Assembly (NCBI RefSeq): GCF_021976095.1
Contig: NW_025813483.1
Coordinates: 11,759,800 to 11,823,799 of the forward strand
Direction: 5' to 3'
DNA length: 64,000 nucleotides
From: Xenia sp. Carnegie-2017
Lineage: Eukaryota > Cnidaria > Anthozoa > Malacalcyonacea > Xeniidae
Each line of letters begins with the position of its first letter. Positions within the stretch are counted from its first letter, which is position 1. Below the pieces are notes generated by a model that saw only the letters and a program-made list of their open reading frames with translations, was not told the DNA's origin and did not search any database. Shown one piece after another: positions 30,001-40,931 of the stretch. The position numbers and the translations under genes are program-made.

Positions 30001-33000
30001 CTATAATACACGGTTCTTCATGCAAAAGACTATAGTATACAGTTTTCCATGCAAAAACTATAGTTCACTCTTTTTCATGCAAAAGACTATAATTGACGAA
30101 TTTTCATGCAAAAGACAATATTTCACGGTTTTTCATGCAAAAGACTATAATTCACAAATTTTTATTCAAAAGACTATAGTTCACGAATTTTCATGCGAAA
30201 GACTATAATTCACGAATTTTCATACAAAACACTATAGTTCACGGTTTTTCATGCAAAAGACTATAATTCACAAATTTTTATTCAAAAGACTATAGTTCAC
30301 GAATTTTCATGCAAAGACTATAATTCACGAATTTTCATACAAAACACTATAGTTCACGGTTTTTCATGCAAAAGACTATATTTCACGATTTTAATGCAAA
30401 AGACTATAGTTCACGCATTTTCATGCAAAACACTATACATCACGCATTTTCATGCAAAAGACTATAGTTCACGGTTTTTATGCAAAAGACTATAATTCAC
30501 GAATTTTCATGCAAAACACTATAATTCACGAATTTTTATGCAAGAGACTATAGTTCACGGTTTTTAATGCAAAAGACTATAATTCACGAATTTTTATGCA
30601 AATACTATAGTTCACGAATTTTCATGCAAAACACTATAATTCACGAATTTTCATACAAAACACCATAGTTCACGGTTTTTCATGCAAAAGACTATATTTC
30701 ACGATTTTAATGCAAAAGACTATAGTTCACGCATTTTCATGCAAAACACTATACATCACGCATTTTCATGCAAAACACTATACATCACGCATTTTCATGC
30801 AAAAGACTATAGTTCACGTTTTTTTATTCAAAAGACTATAATTAACGAATTTTCATGCAAAATCTATAATTCACGAATTTTTATGCAAGAGACTATAGTT
30901 CACGGGTTTTTATTGCAAAAGTCTATAGTTTAAGCATTGTCATGCAAAAGACTATAATACACGGTTCTTCATGCAAAAGACTATAGTATACAGTTTTCCA
31001 TGCAAAAGACTATAGTATACAGTTTTCCATGCAAAAATTATAGTTCACGGTTTTTCATGCAAAAGACTATAATTCACGAATTTTTATGCAAATACTATAG
31101 TTCACGAATTTTCATGCGAAAGACTATAATTCACGAATTTTCATACAAAACACCATAGTTCACGGTTTTTCATACAAAAGACTATATTTAACGATTTTAA
31201 TGCAAAAGACTATAGTTCACGGTTTTTTTTGCAAAAGACTATAATTCACGAATTTTCATGCAAAATCTATAATTCACGAATTTTTATGCAAGAGACTATA
31301 GTTCACGGTTTTTAATGCAAAAGTCTATAGTTTAAGCATAGTCATGCAAAAGACTATAATACACGGTTCTTCATGCAAAAGACTATAATTCACGAATTTT
31401 CATACAAAACACCATAGTTCACGGTTTTTCATGCAAAAGACTATATTTCACGATTTATATGCAAAAGACTATAGTTCACGGTTTTTTATGCAAAAGACTA
31501 TATTTCACGGTTTTTCATGCAAAAGACTATAGTTCACGGTTTTTCATGCAAAAGACTATAGTTCAGGGTTTTTATGCAAAGACTATAATTCACGAATTTT
31601 CATGCAAAAGACTATAATTCACGAATTTTATGCAAAGACTATAGTTCACGGTTTTAATGCAAAAGACTATATAATTCACGAATTTTTATGAAAATACTAT
31701 AGTTCACTCTTTTTCATGCAAAAGACTATAATTGACGAATTTTCATGCAAAACACTATAGTTCACGGTTTTTCATGCAAAAGACTATAATTCACAAATTT
31801 TTATTCAAAAGACTATAGTTCACGCATTTTCATGCAAAAGACTATAGTTCACGATTTTAATGCAAAAGACTATAGTTCACGCATTTTCATGCAAAACACT
31901 ATACATCACGCATTTTCATGCCAAAGACTATAGTTCACGGTTTTTTATGCAAAAGACTATAATTCACGAATTTTCATGCAAAACACTATAATTCACGAAT
32001 TTTTATGCAAGAGACTATAGTTCACGGTTTTTAATGCAAAAGACTATAATTCACGGTTTTTTATGCAAAAGACTATAATTCACGAATTTTCATGCAAAAC
32101 ACTATAATTCACGAATTTTTATCCAAGAGACTATAGTTCACGGTTTTTAATGCAAAAGACTATAATTCACGAATTTTTATGCAAAACACCATAGTTCACG
32201 GTTTTTCATGCAAAAGACTATATTTAACGATTTTAATGCAAAAGACTATAGTTCACGGTTTTTTTTGCAAAAGACTATAATTCATGAATTTTCATGCAAA
32301 ATCTATAATTCACGAATTTTTATGCAAGAGACTATAATTCAAGGTTTTTAATGCAAAAGACTATAATTCACGAATTTTTATGCAAATACTATAGTTCACG
32401 AATTTTCATGCGAAAGACTATAATTCACGAATTTTCATACAAAACACTATAGTTCACGGTTTTTCATGCAAAAGACTATATTTCACGATTTTAATGCAAA
32501 AGACTATAGTTCACGCATTTTTATGCAAAACACTATACATCACGCATTTTCATGCAAAAGACTATAGTTCACGGTTTTTTATGCAAAAGACTATAATTCA
32601 CGAATTTTCATGCAAAACACTATAATTCACGAATTTTTATGCAAGAGACTATAGTTCACGGTTTTTAATGCAAAAGACTATAATTCACGAATTTTTATGC
32701 AAATACTATAGTTCACGAATTTTCATGCAAAAGACTATAATTCACGAATTTTCATACAAAACACCATAGTTCACGGTTTTTCATGCAAAAGACTATATTT
32801 CACGATTTTAATGCAAAAGACTATAGTTCACGCATTTTCATGCAAAACACTATACATCACGCATTTTCATGCAAAACACTATACATCACGCATTTTCATG
32901 CAAAAGACTATAGTTCACGTTTTTTTATTCAAAAGACTATAATTAACGAATTTTCATGCAAAATCTATAATTCACGAATTTTTATGCAAGAGACTATAGT

Positions 33001-33974
33001 TCACGGTTTTTAATGCAAAAGTCTATAGTTTAAGCATTGTCATGCAAAAGACTATAATACACGGTTCTTCATGCAAAAGACTATAGTATACAGTTTTCCA
33101 TGCAAAAGACTATAGTATACAGTTTTCCATGCAAAAACTATAGTTCACGGTTTTTCATGCAAAAGACTATAATTCACGAATTTTTATGCAAGAGACTATA
33201 GTTCACGGTTTTTAATGCAAAAGACTATATAATTCACGAATTTTTATGAAAATACTATAGTTCACGCATTTTCATGCAAAAGACTATAATTGACGAATTT
33301 TCATGCAAAAGACAATAGTTCACGGTTTTTCATGCAAAAGACTATAATTCACAAATTTTATTCAAAAGACTATAGTTCACGAATTTTCATGCGAAAGACT
33401 ATAATTCACGAATTTTCATACAAAACACTATAGTTCACGGTTTTTCATGCAAAGACTATAATTCACAATTTTTATTCAAAAGACTATAGTTCACGAATTT
33501 TCATGCGAAAGACTATAATTCACAAATTTTCATACAAAACACTATAGTTCACGGTTTTTCATGCAAAAGACTATATTTCACGATTTTAATGCAAAAGACT
33601 ATAGTTCACGCATTTTCATGCAAAACACTATACATCACGCATTTTCATGCAAAAGACTATAGTTCACGGTTTTTTATGCAAAAGACTATAATTCACGAAT
33701 TTTCATGCAAAACAATATAATTCACGAATTTTTATGCAAGAGACTATAGTTCACGGTTTTTTATGCAAAAGACTATAATTCACGAATTTTCATGCAAAAC
33801 AATATAATTCACGAATTTTATGCAAAGACTATAGTTCACGGTTTTATGCAAAGACTATAATTCACGAATTTTCATGCAAAACAATATAATTCACGAATTT
33901 TTATGCAAGAGACTATAGTTCACGGTTTTTAATGCAAAAGACTATAATTCACGAATTTTTATGCAAATACTATA
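1..33974. repeat. Giant satellite array, about 28-bp monomer (left part)
   Basis: The whole stretch consists of head-to-tail monomers of about 27-28 bp. Each has a core ATGCAAAAGACTATA, then a variable dinucleotide, then TTCACG, then a T-rich tail. Recurrent variants are ATAGTTCACGG, ATAATTCACGAA, ATATTTCACGATT, ATACATCACGCATT and AGTATACAGTTTTCC. Monomers abut directly with no unique spacer. The array already runs at base 1, so its left end is outside the window. No host gene lies inside. Open frames here follow from the repeat: one frame reads MQKTIVHGF and another SCK followed by either DYSSRF or RL-stop, depending on the length of the A run. What the array does is unknown; centromeric, pericentromeric or subtelomeric satellite are all possible. 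Confidence 0.97.
6531..9230. repeat. Example of a satellite higher-order repeat (about 315 bp inside about 1.9 kb)
   Basis: Within the satellite, the variant monomer with ATATTTCACGATTTTAATG is followed by the ATAGTTCACGCA monomer and then by one or two ATACATCACGCA monomers, in a fixed order. This marker string comes in pairs about 310-315 bp apart (near 6546 and 6855, then 8439 and 8750). The pairs themselves recur roughly every 1.9 kb. Other pairs start near 14705, 16578, 20380, 22260, 28473, 30375 and 32475. The order of variants is therefore inherited in blocks and is not random. Coordinates are approximate, because monomer lengths vary by one or two bases. Confidence 0.75.
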
Positions 33975-34165
33975 TGTTAACATGATACAATATAACATAA
34001 AGTATTTCATTTGTTAAAGTTAATGTTAATTCAGTTCATTAGATACAGATCAGTGAACACGTGACAATCGTACGATCTTACATACTTCCTGCACATGTAC
34101 ATATATATATTGTTGTTGTAAAATCAATACGAACCTCTTCTTTGAATAAAGTTCATAATCTAACA
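33975..34165 (+). repeat. Left LTR, 191 bp
   Basis: This long terminal repeat begins TGTTAACATG and ends AATCTAACA. It contains a CATATATATATT stretch that could serve as a TATA box and GAATAAAG near its 3' end as a polyadenylation signal. By eye it matches the right LTR at every base. Confidence 0.92.
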
Positions 34166-34180
34166 GGTTATGGGCCCAGG
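34166..34180 (+). promoter_or_regulatory. Primer-binding site, initiator-tRNA-Met half type
   Basis: GGTTATGGGCCCAG follows the left LTR without a gap. Its complement, CTGGGCCCATAACC, matches the anticodon-arm region of initiator tRNA-Met. Drosophila copia is known to prime from this internal part of the tRNA rather than from its 3' end. This supports placement near copia and marks the left end of the internal region. Confidence 0.75.
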
Positions 34181-34251
34181 AAACTCAGAAGTAGCCCAGA
34201 TAGCCAAGAAATAGCTCAGAAATAGTACAGAAATAGTACAAGACCGTTTTT

Positions 34252-36111
34252 ATGGATAGTCAAACAATAAGGTGGCTTGTGTTCGATGGAACAGCCGAGA
34301 ATTATCCGGCATGGAGCACAAAATTTACTGCATACATGCAAACGAAAGGTTTGTACAAAGCTCTCATTGGGAGAGAAGTCATACCTCAAGAAGTTACACC
34401 GTTAACAGTCGACCCTACAAGTGAGCAAAGGGCCGAATGGGAAACGAAAGTACGCGAGAGAAATCAACAAATTGACGAAATCAAAGAAAGAAACAACACG
34501 GTGTGGTGTCATATTGCATTAGCTCTTGACAACAACAGCCTTTTATACATTCGACATGACTGCTTGTCGCCAGATGGTGTCGGAGACGGAGCAAAAGCGT
34601 GGCGTCTACTGCAACAAAGATTTTCTAACGTAGAAAAACCAACTGTAGTAAGTCTAGTTCGACAAATATCTCGATTACAATTAGGTGAAAGTGAAAAGTT
34701 ATCCGAATATTTCATACGATCACAAGAATTAATGTCTCGACTCACTGAAGCCGGAGAAAATATATCCGAAACATTATTTAATGCTCAAGTCGAAGGCTTA
34801 GACTTTTTCGATACTTACGCTCCAACATGTAAACCCGAAACTTTTCGAATACTGCTCGCAATGACAGCACAAAAAGGTCTACATATTGGCCAGATGGATG
34901 TTAAATCAGCATACCTTCACTCCAACATAGAAGAAGAAATTTATCTAGAACAACCAGAAGGTTTTACCAAGAAAGCAAAATCAGGACGAAAGCAAGTTTG
35001 CAAGCTAAACAAATCAATCTATGGATTGAAACAAGCGGCAAAGAATTGGTACGAAGCACTGGCTAGTCTACTTATTAAAGAAAAATTCAAACGTAGCTGC
35101 AACGATTATTGTTTATTTGTGAGAAAAGAAGAAGATGGAACATACTCATACGTATTAGTTTGGGTAGACGATATTATAGTGGCTGGCACGAGTGAAAAAG
35201 CAGTTAATCACATCAAAGCAATGTTAAGCAAAAATTTCAAGATGGACGACCGTGGCAAACTGCACTGGTTCTTAGGAATGCGAATTCTACGATCCCACGA
35301 CAAGATTACCGTTGACCAAAAGAAATACATCGAATCTGTTCTTCAACAATTCAATATGAGTGATTGTAAAGCAGCAGCAACGCCTGGAGAAGTAAATCTG
35401 AAGCTAATCAAAAGCAACGACGATCAGAAGTTAGTCGATGCGAAGTTATACAGAAGTTTAGTTGGATCATTACTATTTATTGGTAAACAAACCCGTCCAG
35501 ATATCCTTCACATTGTTAATCAGCTATCAAGATTCCTAGATAAACCAGACATTTCACATTGGAAAGCAGCAAAGCACGTATTAAGATATCTTAAAGGAAC
35601 TATCGATTTACAATTAACATTCTTGAAGAATTCCAATCTCGATATCGTTGGTGATTCAGACGCAGATTGGAGTGGTGATCTCAATGATCGCAAATCAACT
35701 ACAGGATATTACTTCAAATTTGAAGGGAACGGAGGTGCAATCAGCTGGGAAGTGAAGAAACAGGCAACTGTAGCACTTTCGTCAACCGAAGCCGAATATC
35801 AAGCTATGGCGGCAGCTGTACAAGAAGCAATATACCTACGAGCACTAATGAAAGATTTAGGTCATCCAATGAAGAAACCAACCAACATTGGAGAAGATAA
35901 CCAATCTTGTATAAAGATGTGTCACAATCCCGTAATGCATAAACGATCAAAGCACATCGATACGAAACTTCATTTCATTCGAGAAAGAGTAAAAAACAAG
36001 GAAATAAAGATCAGTTACGTTCCAACCGAAGAAATGACAGCAGACATTCTTACAAAGTCATTATCTCGAGTCAAAGTAGAAAAACATCGAGCAACACTTT
36101 TAGGAATTTAG
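34252..36111 (+). CDS. Copia-type gag/pol-related polyprotein of the LTR element (fossil)
   Basis: A single frame of 619 codons fills the inside of the element. The first part (about residues 1-180) resembles the gag of copia elements. The later part reads as copia reverse transcriptase, with QMDVKSAYLH and the active-site block VLVWVDDIIVAG, followed by RNase H with DSDADWSGD, LSSTEAEYQA and a C-terminal KHIDTKLHFI block. The protein is much shorter than a full copia polyprotein, so this is treated as a shortened, probably non-autonomous fossil copy. Base composition is richer in GC than the satellite around it. The family assignment is secure. Confidence 0.88.
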   Translation: MDSQTIRWLVFDGTAENYPAWSTKFTAYMQTKGLYKALIGREVIPQEVTPLTVDPTSEQRAEWETKVRERNQQIDEIKERNNTVWCHIALALDNNSLLYIRHDCLSPDGVGDGAKAWRLLQQRFSNVEKPTVVSLVRQISRLQLGESEKLSEYFIRSQELMSRLTEAGENISETLFNAQVEGLDFFDTYAPTCKPETFRILLAMTAQKGLHIGQMDVKSAYLHSNIEEEIYLEQPEGFTKKAKSGRKQVCKLNKSIYGLKQAAKNWYEALASLLIKEKFKRSCNDYCLFVRKEEDGTYSYVLVWVDDIIVAGTSEKAVNHIKAMLSKNFKMDDRGKLHWFLGMRILRSHDKITVDQKKYIESVLQQFNMSDCKAAATPGEVNLKLIKSNDDQKLVDAKLYRSLVGSLLFIGKQTRPDILHIVNQLSRFLDKPDISHWKAAKHVLRYLKGTIDLQLTFLKNSNLDIVGDSDADWSGDLNDRKSTTGYYFKFEGNGGAISWEVKKQATVALSSTEAEYQAMAAAVQEAIYLRALMKDLGHPMKKPTNIGEDNQSCIKMCHNPVMHKRSKHIDTKLHFIRERVKNKEIKISYVPTEEMTADILTKSLSRVKVEKHRATLLGI

Positions 36112-36159
36112 TTAACCACATAGCAGACTCATCATGAGGAAGCTGAGTCTGAGTGGGGG

Positions 36160-36350
36160 TGTTAACATGATACAATATAACATAAAGTATTTCATTTGTT
36201 AAAGTTAATGTTAATTCAGTTCATTAGATACAGATCAGTGAACACGTGACAATCGTACGATCTTACATACTTCCTGCACATGTACATATATATATTGTTG
36301 TTGTAAAATCAATACGAACCTCTTCTTTGAATAAAGTTCATAATCTAACA
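36160..36350 (+). repeat. Right LTR, 191 bp
   Basis: This is the second long terminal repeat, preceded by a purine-rich tract (GAGTGGGGG). It appears identical to the left LTR and is followed by the second copy of the ctata target duplication, where the satellite resumes in phase. Confidence 0.92.
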
Positions 36351-39056
36351 CTATAGTTCACGAATTTTCATGCGAAAGACTATAATTCACGAATTTTCAT
36401 ACAAAACACCATAGTTCACGGTTTTTCATGCAAAAGACTATATTTCACGATTTTAAAGCAAAAGACTACAGTTCACGCATTTTCATGCAAAACACTATAC
36501 ATCACGCATTTTCATGCAAAAGACTATAGTTCACGGTTTTTCATGCAAAAGACTATATTTAACGATTTTAATGCAAAAGACTATAGTTCACGGTTTTTTT
36601 TGCAAAAGACTATAATTCATGAATTTTCATGCAAAATCTATAATTCACGAATTTTTATTCAAAAGACTATAGTTCACGAATTTTCATGCGAAAGACTATA
36701 ATTCACGAATTTTCATACAAAACACTATAGTTCACGGTTTTTCATGCAAAAGACTATAATTCACAAATTTTTATTCAAAAGACTATAGTTCACGAATTTT
36801 CATGCGAAAGACTATAATTCACAAATTTTTATTCAAAAGACTATAGTTCACGAATTTTCATGCGAAAGACTATAATTCACGAATTTTCATACAAAACACT
36901 ATAGTTCACGGTTTTTCATGCAAAAGACTATAATTCACGAATTTTCATGCAAAATCTATAATTCACGAATTTTCATACAAAACACTATAGTTCACGGTTT
37001 TTCATGCAAAAGACTATAATTCACAAATTTTTATTCAAAAGACTATAGTTCACGGTTTTTAATGCAAAAGACTATAATTCACGAATTTTTATGCAAATAC
37101 TATAGTTCACGAATTTTCATGCAAAACACTATAATTCACGAATTTTCATACAAAACACCATAGTTCACGGTTTTTCATGCAAAAGACTATATTTCACGAT
37201 TTTAATGCAAAAGACTATAGTTCACGCATTTTCATGCAAAACACTATACATCACGCATTTTCATGCAAAACACTATACATCACGCATTTTCATGCAAAAG
37301 ACTATAGTTCACGTTTTTTTATTCAAAAGACTATAACTAACGAATTTTCATGCAAAATCTATAATTCACGAATTTTTATGCAAGAGACTATAGTTCACGG
37401 GTTTTTAATGCAAAAGTCTATAGTTTAAGCATTGTCATGCAAAAGACTATAATACACTGTTCTTCATGCAAAAGACTATAGTATACAGTTTTCCATGCAA
37501 AAGACTATAGTATACAGTTTTCCATGCAAAAACTATAGTTCACGGTTTTTCATGCAAAAGACTATAATTCACGAATTTTTATGCAAATACTATAGTTCAC
37601 GAATTTTCATGCGAAAGACTATAATTCACGAATTTTCATACAAAACACCATAGTTCACGGTTTTTCATGCAAAAGACTATATTTAACGATTTTAATGCAA
37701 AAGACTATAGTTCACGGTTTTTTTTGCAAAAGACTATAATTCACGAATTTTCATGCAAACTCTATAATTCACGAATTTTTATGCAAGAGACTATAGTTCA
37801 CGGTTTTTAATGCAAAAGACTATAATTCACGAATTTTTATGCAAATACTATAGTTCACGAATTTTCATGCGAAAGACTATAATTCACGAATTTTCATACA
37901 AAACACCATAGTTCACGGTTTTTTATGCAAAAGACTATATTTCACGGTTTTTCATGCAAAAGACTATAGTTCACGGTTTTTCATGCAAAAGACTATAGTT
38001 CAGGGTTTGTCATGCAAAAGACTATAATTCACAAATTTTCATGCAAAAGACTATAATTCACGAATTTTTATGCAAGAGACTATAGTTCACGGTTTTTAAT
38101 GCAAAAGACTATATAATTCACGAATTTTTATGAAAATACTATAGTTCACTCTTTTTCATGCAAAAGACTATAATTGACGAATTTTCATGCAAAAGACAAT
38201 AGTTCACGGTTTTTCATGCAAAAGACTATAATTCACAAATTTTTATTCAAAAGACTATAGTTCACGAATTTTCATGCGAAAGACTATAATTCACGAATTT
38301 TCATACAAAACACTATAGTTCACGGTTTTTCATGCAAAAGACTATAATTCACAAATTTTATTCAAAAGACTATAGTTCACGAATTTTCATGCGAAAGACT
38401 ATAATTCACAAATTTTCATACAAAACACTATAGTTCACGGTTTTTCATGCAAAAGACTATATTTCACGATTTTAATGCAAAAGACTATTGTTCACGCATT
38501 TTCATGCAAAACACTATACATCACGCATTTTCATGCAAAAGACTATAGTTCACGGTTTTTTATGCAAAAGACTATAATTCACGAATTTTCATGCAAAACA
38601 CTATAATTCACGAATTTTTATGCAAGAGACTATAGTTCACGGTTTTTAATGCAAAAGACTATAATTCACGAATTTTTATGCAAATACTATAGTTCACGAA
38701 TTTTCATGCGAAAGACTATAATTCACGAATTTTCATACAAAACACCATAGTTCACGGTTTTTCATGCAAAAGACTATATTTCACGATTTTAATGCAAAAG
38801 ACTACAGTTCACGCATTTTCATGCAAAACACTATACATCACGCATTTTCATGCAAAAGACTATAGTTCACGGTTTTTTATGCAAAAGACTATATTTCACG
38901 ATTTTTCATGCAAAGGACTATATTTCACGGTTTTTCATGCAAAAGACTATAGTTCACTATTTTTCATGCAAAACTATAGTTATCGCATTTTCATGCAAAA
39001 GACTATAATTCACGATTTTTTATGCCAAAGACTATAGTTTATGAGTTTTCATGAAA
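36351..39056. repeat. Giant satellite array, right part and right edge
   Basis: The same 28-bp satellite continues directly after the LTR element. The five bases ctata that end the left part are repeated at 36351-36355, so the element simply split one monomer. Monomers here are mostly full length with regular A and T runs. The last recognisable monomers near 38880-39056 are diverged (TATGCCAAAG, then a final ATGAGTTTTCATGAAAACC) and then give way to non-repetitive DNA. This is the only true edge of the satellite in the window. Decay of monomers at the edge of an array is common, because unequal exchange homogenises the centre more than the border. Confidence 0.95.
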
Positions 39057-39794
39057 ACCATGTATAACTTATTTTGATTGCTTAGCCTTCACATTTTCCT
39101 AACTATACCAAGTTATAACTATATTTCAAGCATCATAACTCCAGTCTCAATTCTTACAAACTTTAGCCTCTAAACCTACTTTATAACAACCCTGCTCCTG
39201 GACACTTACTGTAGCTCTCATAATCCTACTGGTAACCTGAAACATTTTTTAACTAATCTTCTATTTAAAGCTTATCTTGGCCGCTTTCTTCAGCATTTTT
39301 CTTGAAGAAGAGAAAAAATACAGTGTGCTGTCTGTTTAGACTGTATAGCCTGCATAGTGTATACAGTAGGTATATAGAGAGTATAGCCGGTATAGTGTCA
39401 TTTTATTATTTGTTTCAATGTGACTAACATACTCAAAGGCCACATTCACTTTGAAATATGTCAGCTTTTAAAAAAGTCGATTATTTATGTTACTATGAAA
39501 TTAAGAAGTAAATGAATATGAAAACACATCCAGGATCCAAGGGTTTTCTCTCGGAAGTCCTAAAAACAAACATAATGGACGAACTTTTACCGACGACTAA
39601 CGCACGAACTAAAAGTCAAAGACTCCTATAATTAAAACATATTTTACAGTAAAAATGACCTACGAGTAAAAACAAGCAAAACACTTTAAAACAAAAACCA
39701 CACCAATACAGTGCAGCTTTTGATAATTCAATGGCATTTCAACTTTTGATATTTCATCAACCTCCTATTTTACGACTCTCGCAACTACAAAGAC
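39057..39794. other. AT-rich stretch with no gene seen
   Basis: Between the satellite edge and the Harbinger-like element I see no convincing coding region. A short degenerate run of TATAG/GTATA steps lies near 39340-39400 (gtatagcctgcatagtgtat and similar), probably a decayed microsatellite. No RNA gene is recognised. Confidence 0.5.
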
Positions 39795-39797
39795 TAA

Positions 39798-40433
39798 AGC
39801 CTAGGCCCCACTATCGTCCATATCGACGAAAATTAGAACGAAAACTTCCGCAACGAAAATTTTGAACGAAAACTCGACGAAAATTTCGTTTTCGTTCATA
39901 TTAGAAGGGTTGAACTTTTGACCTTTTTCGTCAACGAAAACGCATACTATTGGCTAAAAATATCTTGATAATATCAGACTTTGTTCTCAAACATGGCGGA
40001 GTGGCAAGAGGTTTTGATAAATCTGATGCGAGAAAACCAATTTTGTATGATAAAAGTCACCCGGATTATAAGGACTCGAGGAACAAGAAAAGAAATCACT
40101 GGCAAGATGTTTTAGATGAATTTAATAAAATTACGGACTTGGCGTGGATAGTGAGTATTATTGATAGTCCGCCGACAAACTTTTATATCAAATCATTCAT
40201 TTCCATTACTTTTAAACATTTTAGCAGTAACTTTTTCTTAAGAAGAAGTAATCTTTTCTTTAGAGATCGCCATTGTTTCTAATCCGTCAAAAATGCCGCT
40301 TGCTTATTGGCCAATAATGTTTTGGCTTTGCAAACATGCTTGAAATTTTTCGTCGTGTCTGGCATGCATTTCGTGCACGAATTTTCGTTTCGTTTTCGTT
40401 TTCGTCAATATAGACGATAGTGTGGCCCAGGCT
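39798..40433. mobile_element. PIF/Harbinger-like DNA element, 636 bp, non-autonomous
   Basis: Terminal inverted repeats begin AGCCTAGGCC on the left, and the right end is the complement of AGCCTGGGCC. Both continue with CACTATCGTC and then a CGACGAAAA-rich stretch of about 40 bp per side. TAA flanks both ends (39795-39797 and 40434-40436), the 3-bp TWA target duplication typical of PIF/Harbinger. Inside is the start of a MADF/Myb-like gene. PIF/Harbinger elements often carry a Myb-like or MADF-like DNA-binding protein beside the transposase. No transposase is present here, so the copy is a deletion derivative or a MITE. Superfamily assignment is inferred from TSD, TIR and MADF together. Confidence 0.8.
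39992..40150 (+). pseudogene. MADF-domain exon remnant in the Harbinger-like element
   Basis: One frame starts MAEWQEVLINLMRE from an ATG at about 39992. A second frame continues with KPILYDKSHPDYKDSRNKK and NHWQDVLDEF. Together these correspond to the first two helices of a MADF domain (a Myb/SANT-like DNA-binding fold), whose hallmark is the PxLYDKSHPDYKD block. The two parts lie in different frames, so there is at least one length change between them near 40030-40050, and the gene is broken. A possible 5' splice site (ATA followed by GTGAGTATT) lies at about 40150, so this would be a first exon. No downstream exon is seen before the right TIR. Confidence 0.7.
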
Positions 40434-40498
40434 TAAATCCCTAGGCAGCTGCCCGTTATAACGATAATTGACTGTAGTTGGAAGTATGGTAAATGGTT

Positions 40499-40645
40499 TG
40501 AATCCGGGAGTATCGTTAAATATTTGTAGATGTATATCGTTCAGGTTAGTAGAGTCCTGAGAAGGACTGTTCAGTTAAGCTAAAGTTGTCGAAATGTCAG
40601 TCAACATCAACAGTCCTTCTCAGGACTTTACTAACCTGGACGATG
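40499..40645. repeat. Hairpin repeat with AGTCCTGAGAAGGACTG arms
   Basis: Inverted arms of about 35 bp (around 40537-40572 and 40609-40643) contain AGTCCTGAGAAGGACTGTT and its complement. They are preceded by GGGAGTATCGTTA and enclose TTGTCGAAATGTCAGTC. The same sequence family recurs at about 55463-55600 and 56083-56250, so it is a dispersed repeat. The GTCGAAA(A/T)GTCAGTC part resembles the 3' core of hammerhead-like motifs in Penelope-like elements; that link is inference. Confidence 0.65.
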
Positions 40646-40667
40646 TTGTTGGTAGCTTAAAATACAA

Positions 40668-40910
40668 CTATATAAATTTATGATTTAAAGATTTGTGAAA
40701 CAAATCGTTGAGATGTGTAAGATAATCTGAGAGCTTCGAATACTGTCTGAGACCTTCAAATTTGTTCCAAAATTCGATTTCACACAAGGATAAACAACAT
40801 AACTTGATCAGTGGTTCCACGTAAACGAAAATTTTAAATTGTTGACTTCTTGGTATTTTGACGAAAAGTGAAAATGACAAATTTGGGTAATCCGTACCGG
40901 GCGGCGTCAC
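40668..40910 (-). other. Stretch with a weak 80-codon minus frame, no gene called
   Basis: The interval between the hairpin repeat and the hAT MITE contains one minus-strand frame of 80 codons, with no recognisable domain and no similarity to its neighbours. Its composition is ordinary, and I see no clear splice sites or signal sequence. I treat it as non-coding. Confidence 0.3.
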
Positions 40911-40931
40911 CGTGGATTTTATGGTATATAT

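Larger units (their letters stand above)
33975..36350 (+). mobile_element. Short Ty1/copia-type LTR retrotransposon, recent insertion
   Basis: Two direct LTRs of 191 bp (33975-34165 and 36160-36350) start TGTTAAC and end TCTAACA and look identical by eye. The insertion is flanked by a 5-bp target duplication, ctata. The LTR has a TATA-like run and an AATAAA signal. After the left LTR lies a primer-binding site, GGTTATGGGCCCAG, and before the right LTR a purine-rich tract ending in GGGGG. One open frame carries gag-like and pol-like parts. At about 2.4 kb the element is much shorter than a usual copia element, so it is probably non-autonomous. Identical LTRs mean it inserted very recently. Confidence 0.93.

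Noticed and set aside
615-33013. Dozens of open frames of 60-126 codons starting MQKTI in the satellite
   Set aside because: They are translations of the 28-bp monomer. They occur wherever monomer lengths avoid the CTATAG stop in one frame, nearly all end in CKRL or MQRL, and they depend on uncertain homopolymer lengths.
34509-34745. Minus-strand frame of 78 codons
   Set aside because: It lies inside the gag-like part of the copia-type frame on the other strand and has no domain; it is a shadow.
1-39056. CRISPR array (28-bp direct repeats)
   Set aside because: Repeats abut with no unique spacers, variants are graded, there are no cas genes, and the context is eukaryotic. It is a satellite.
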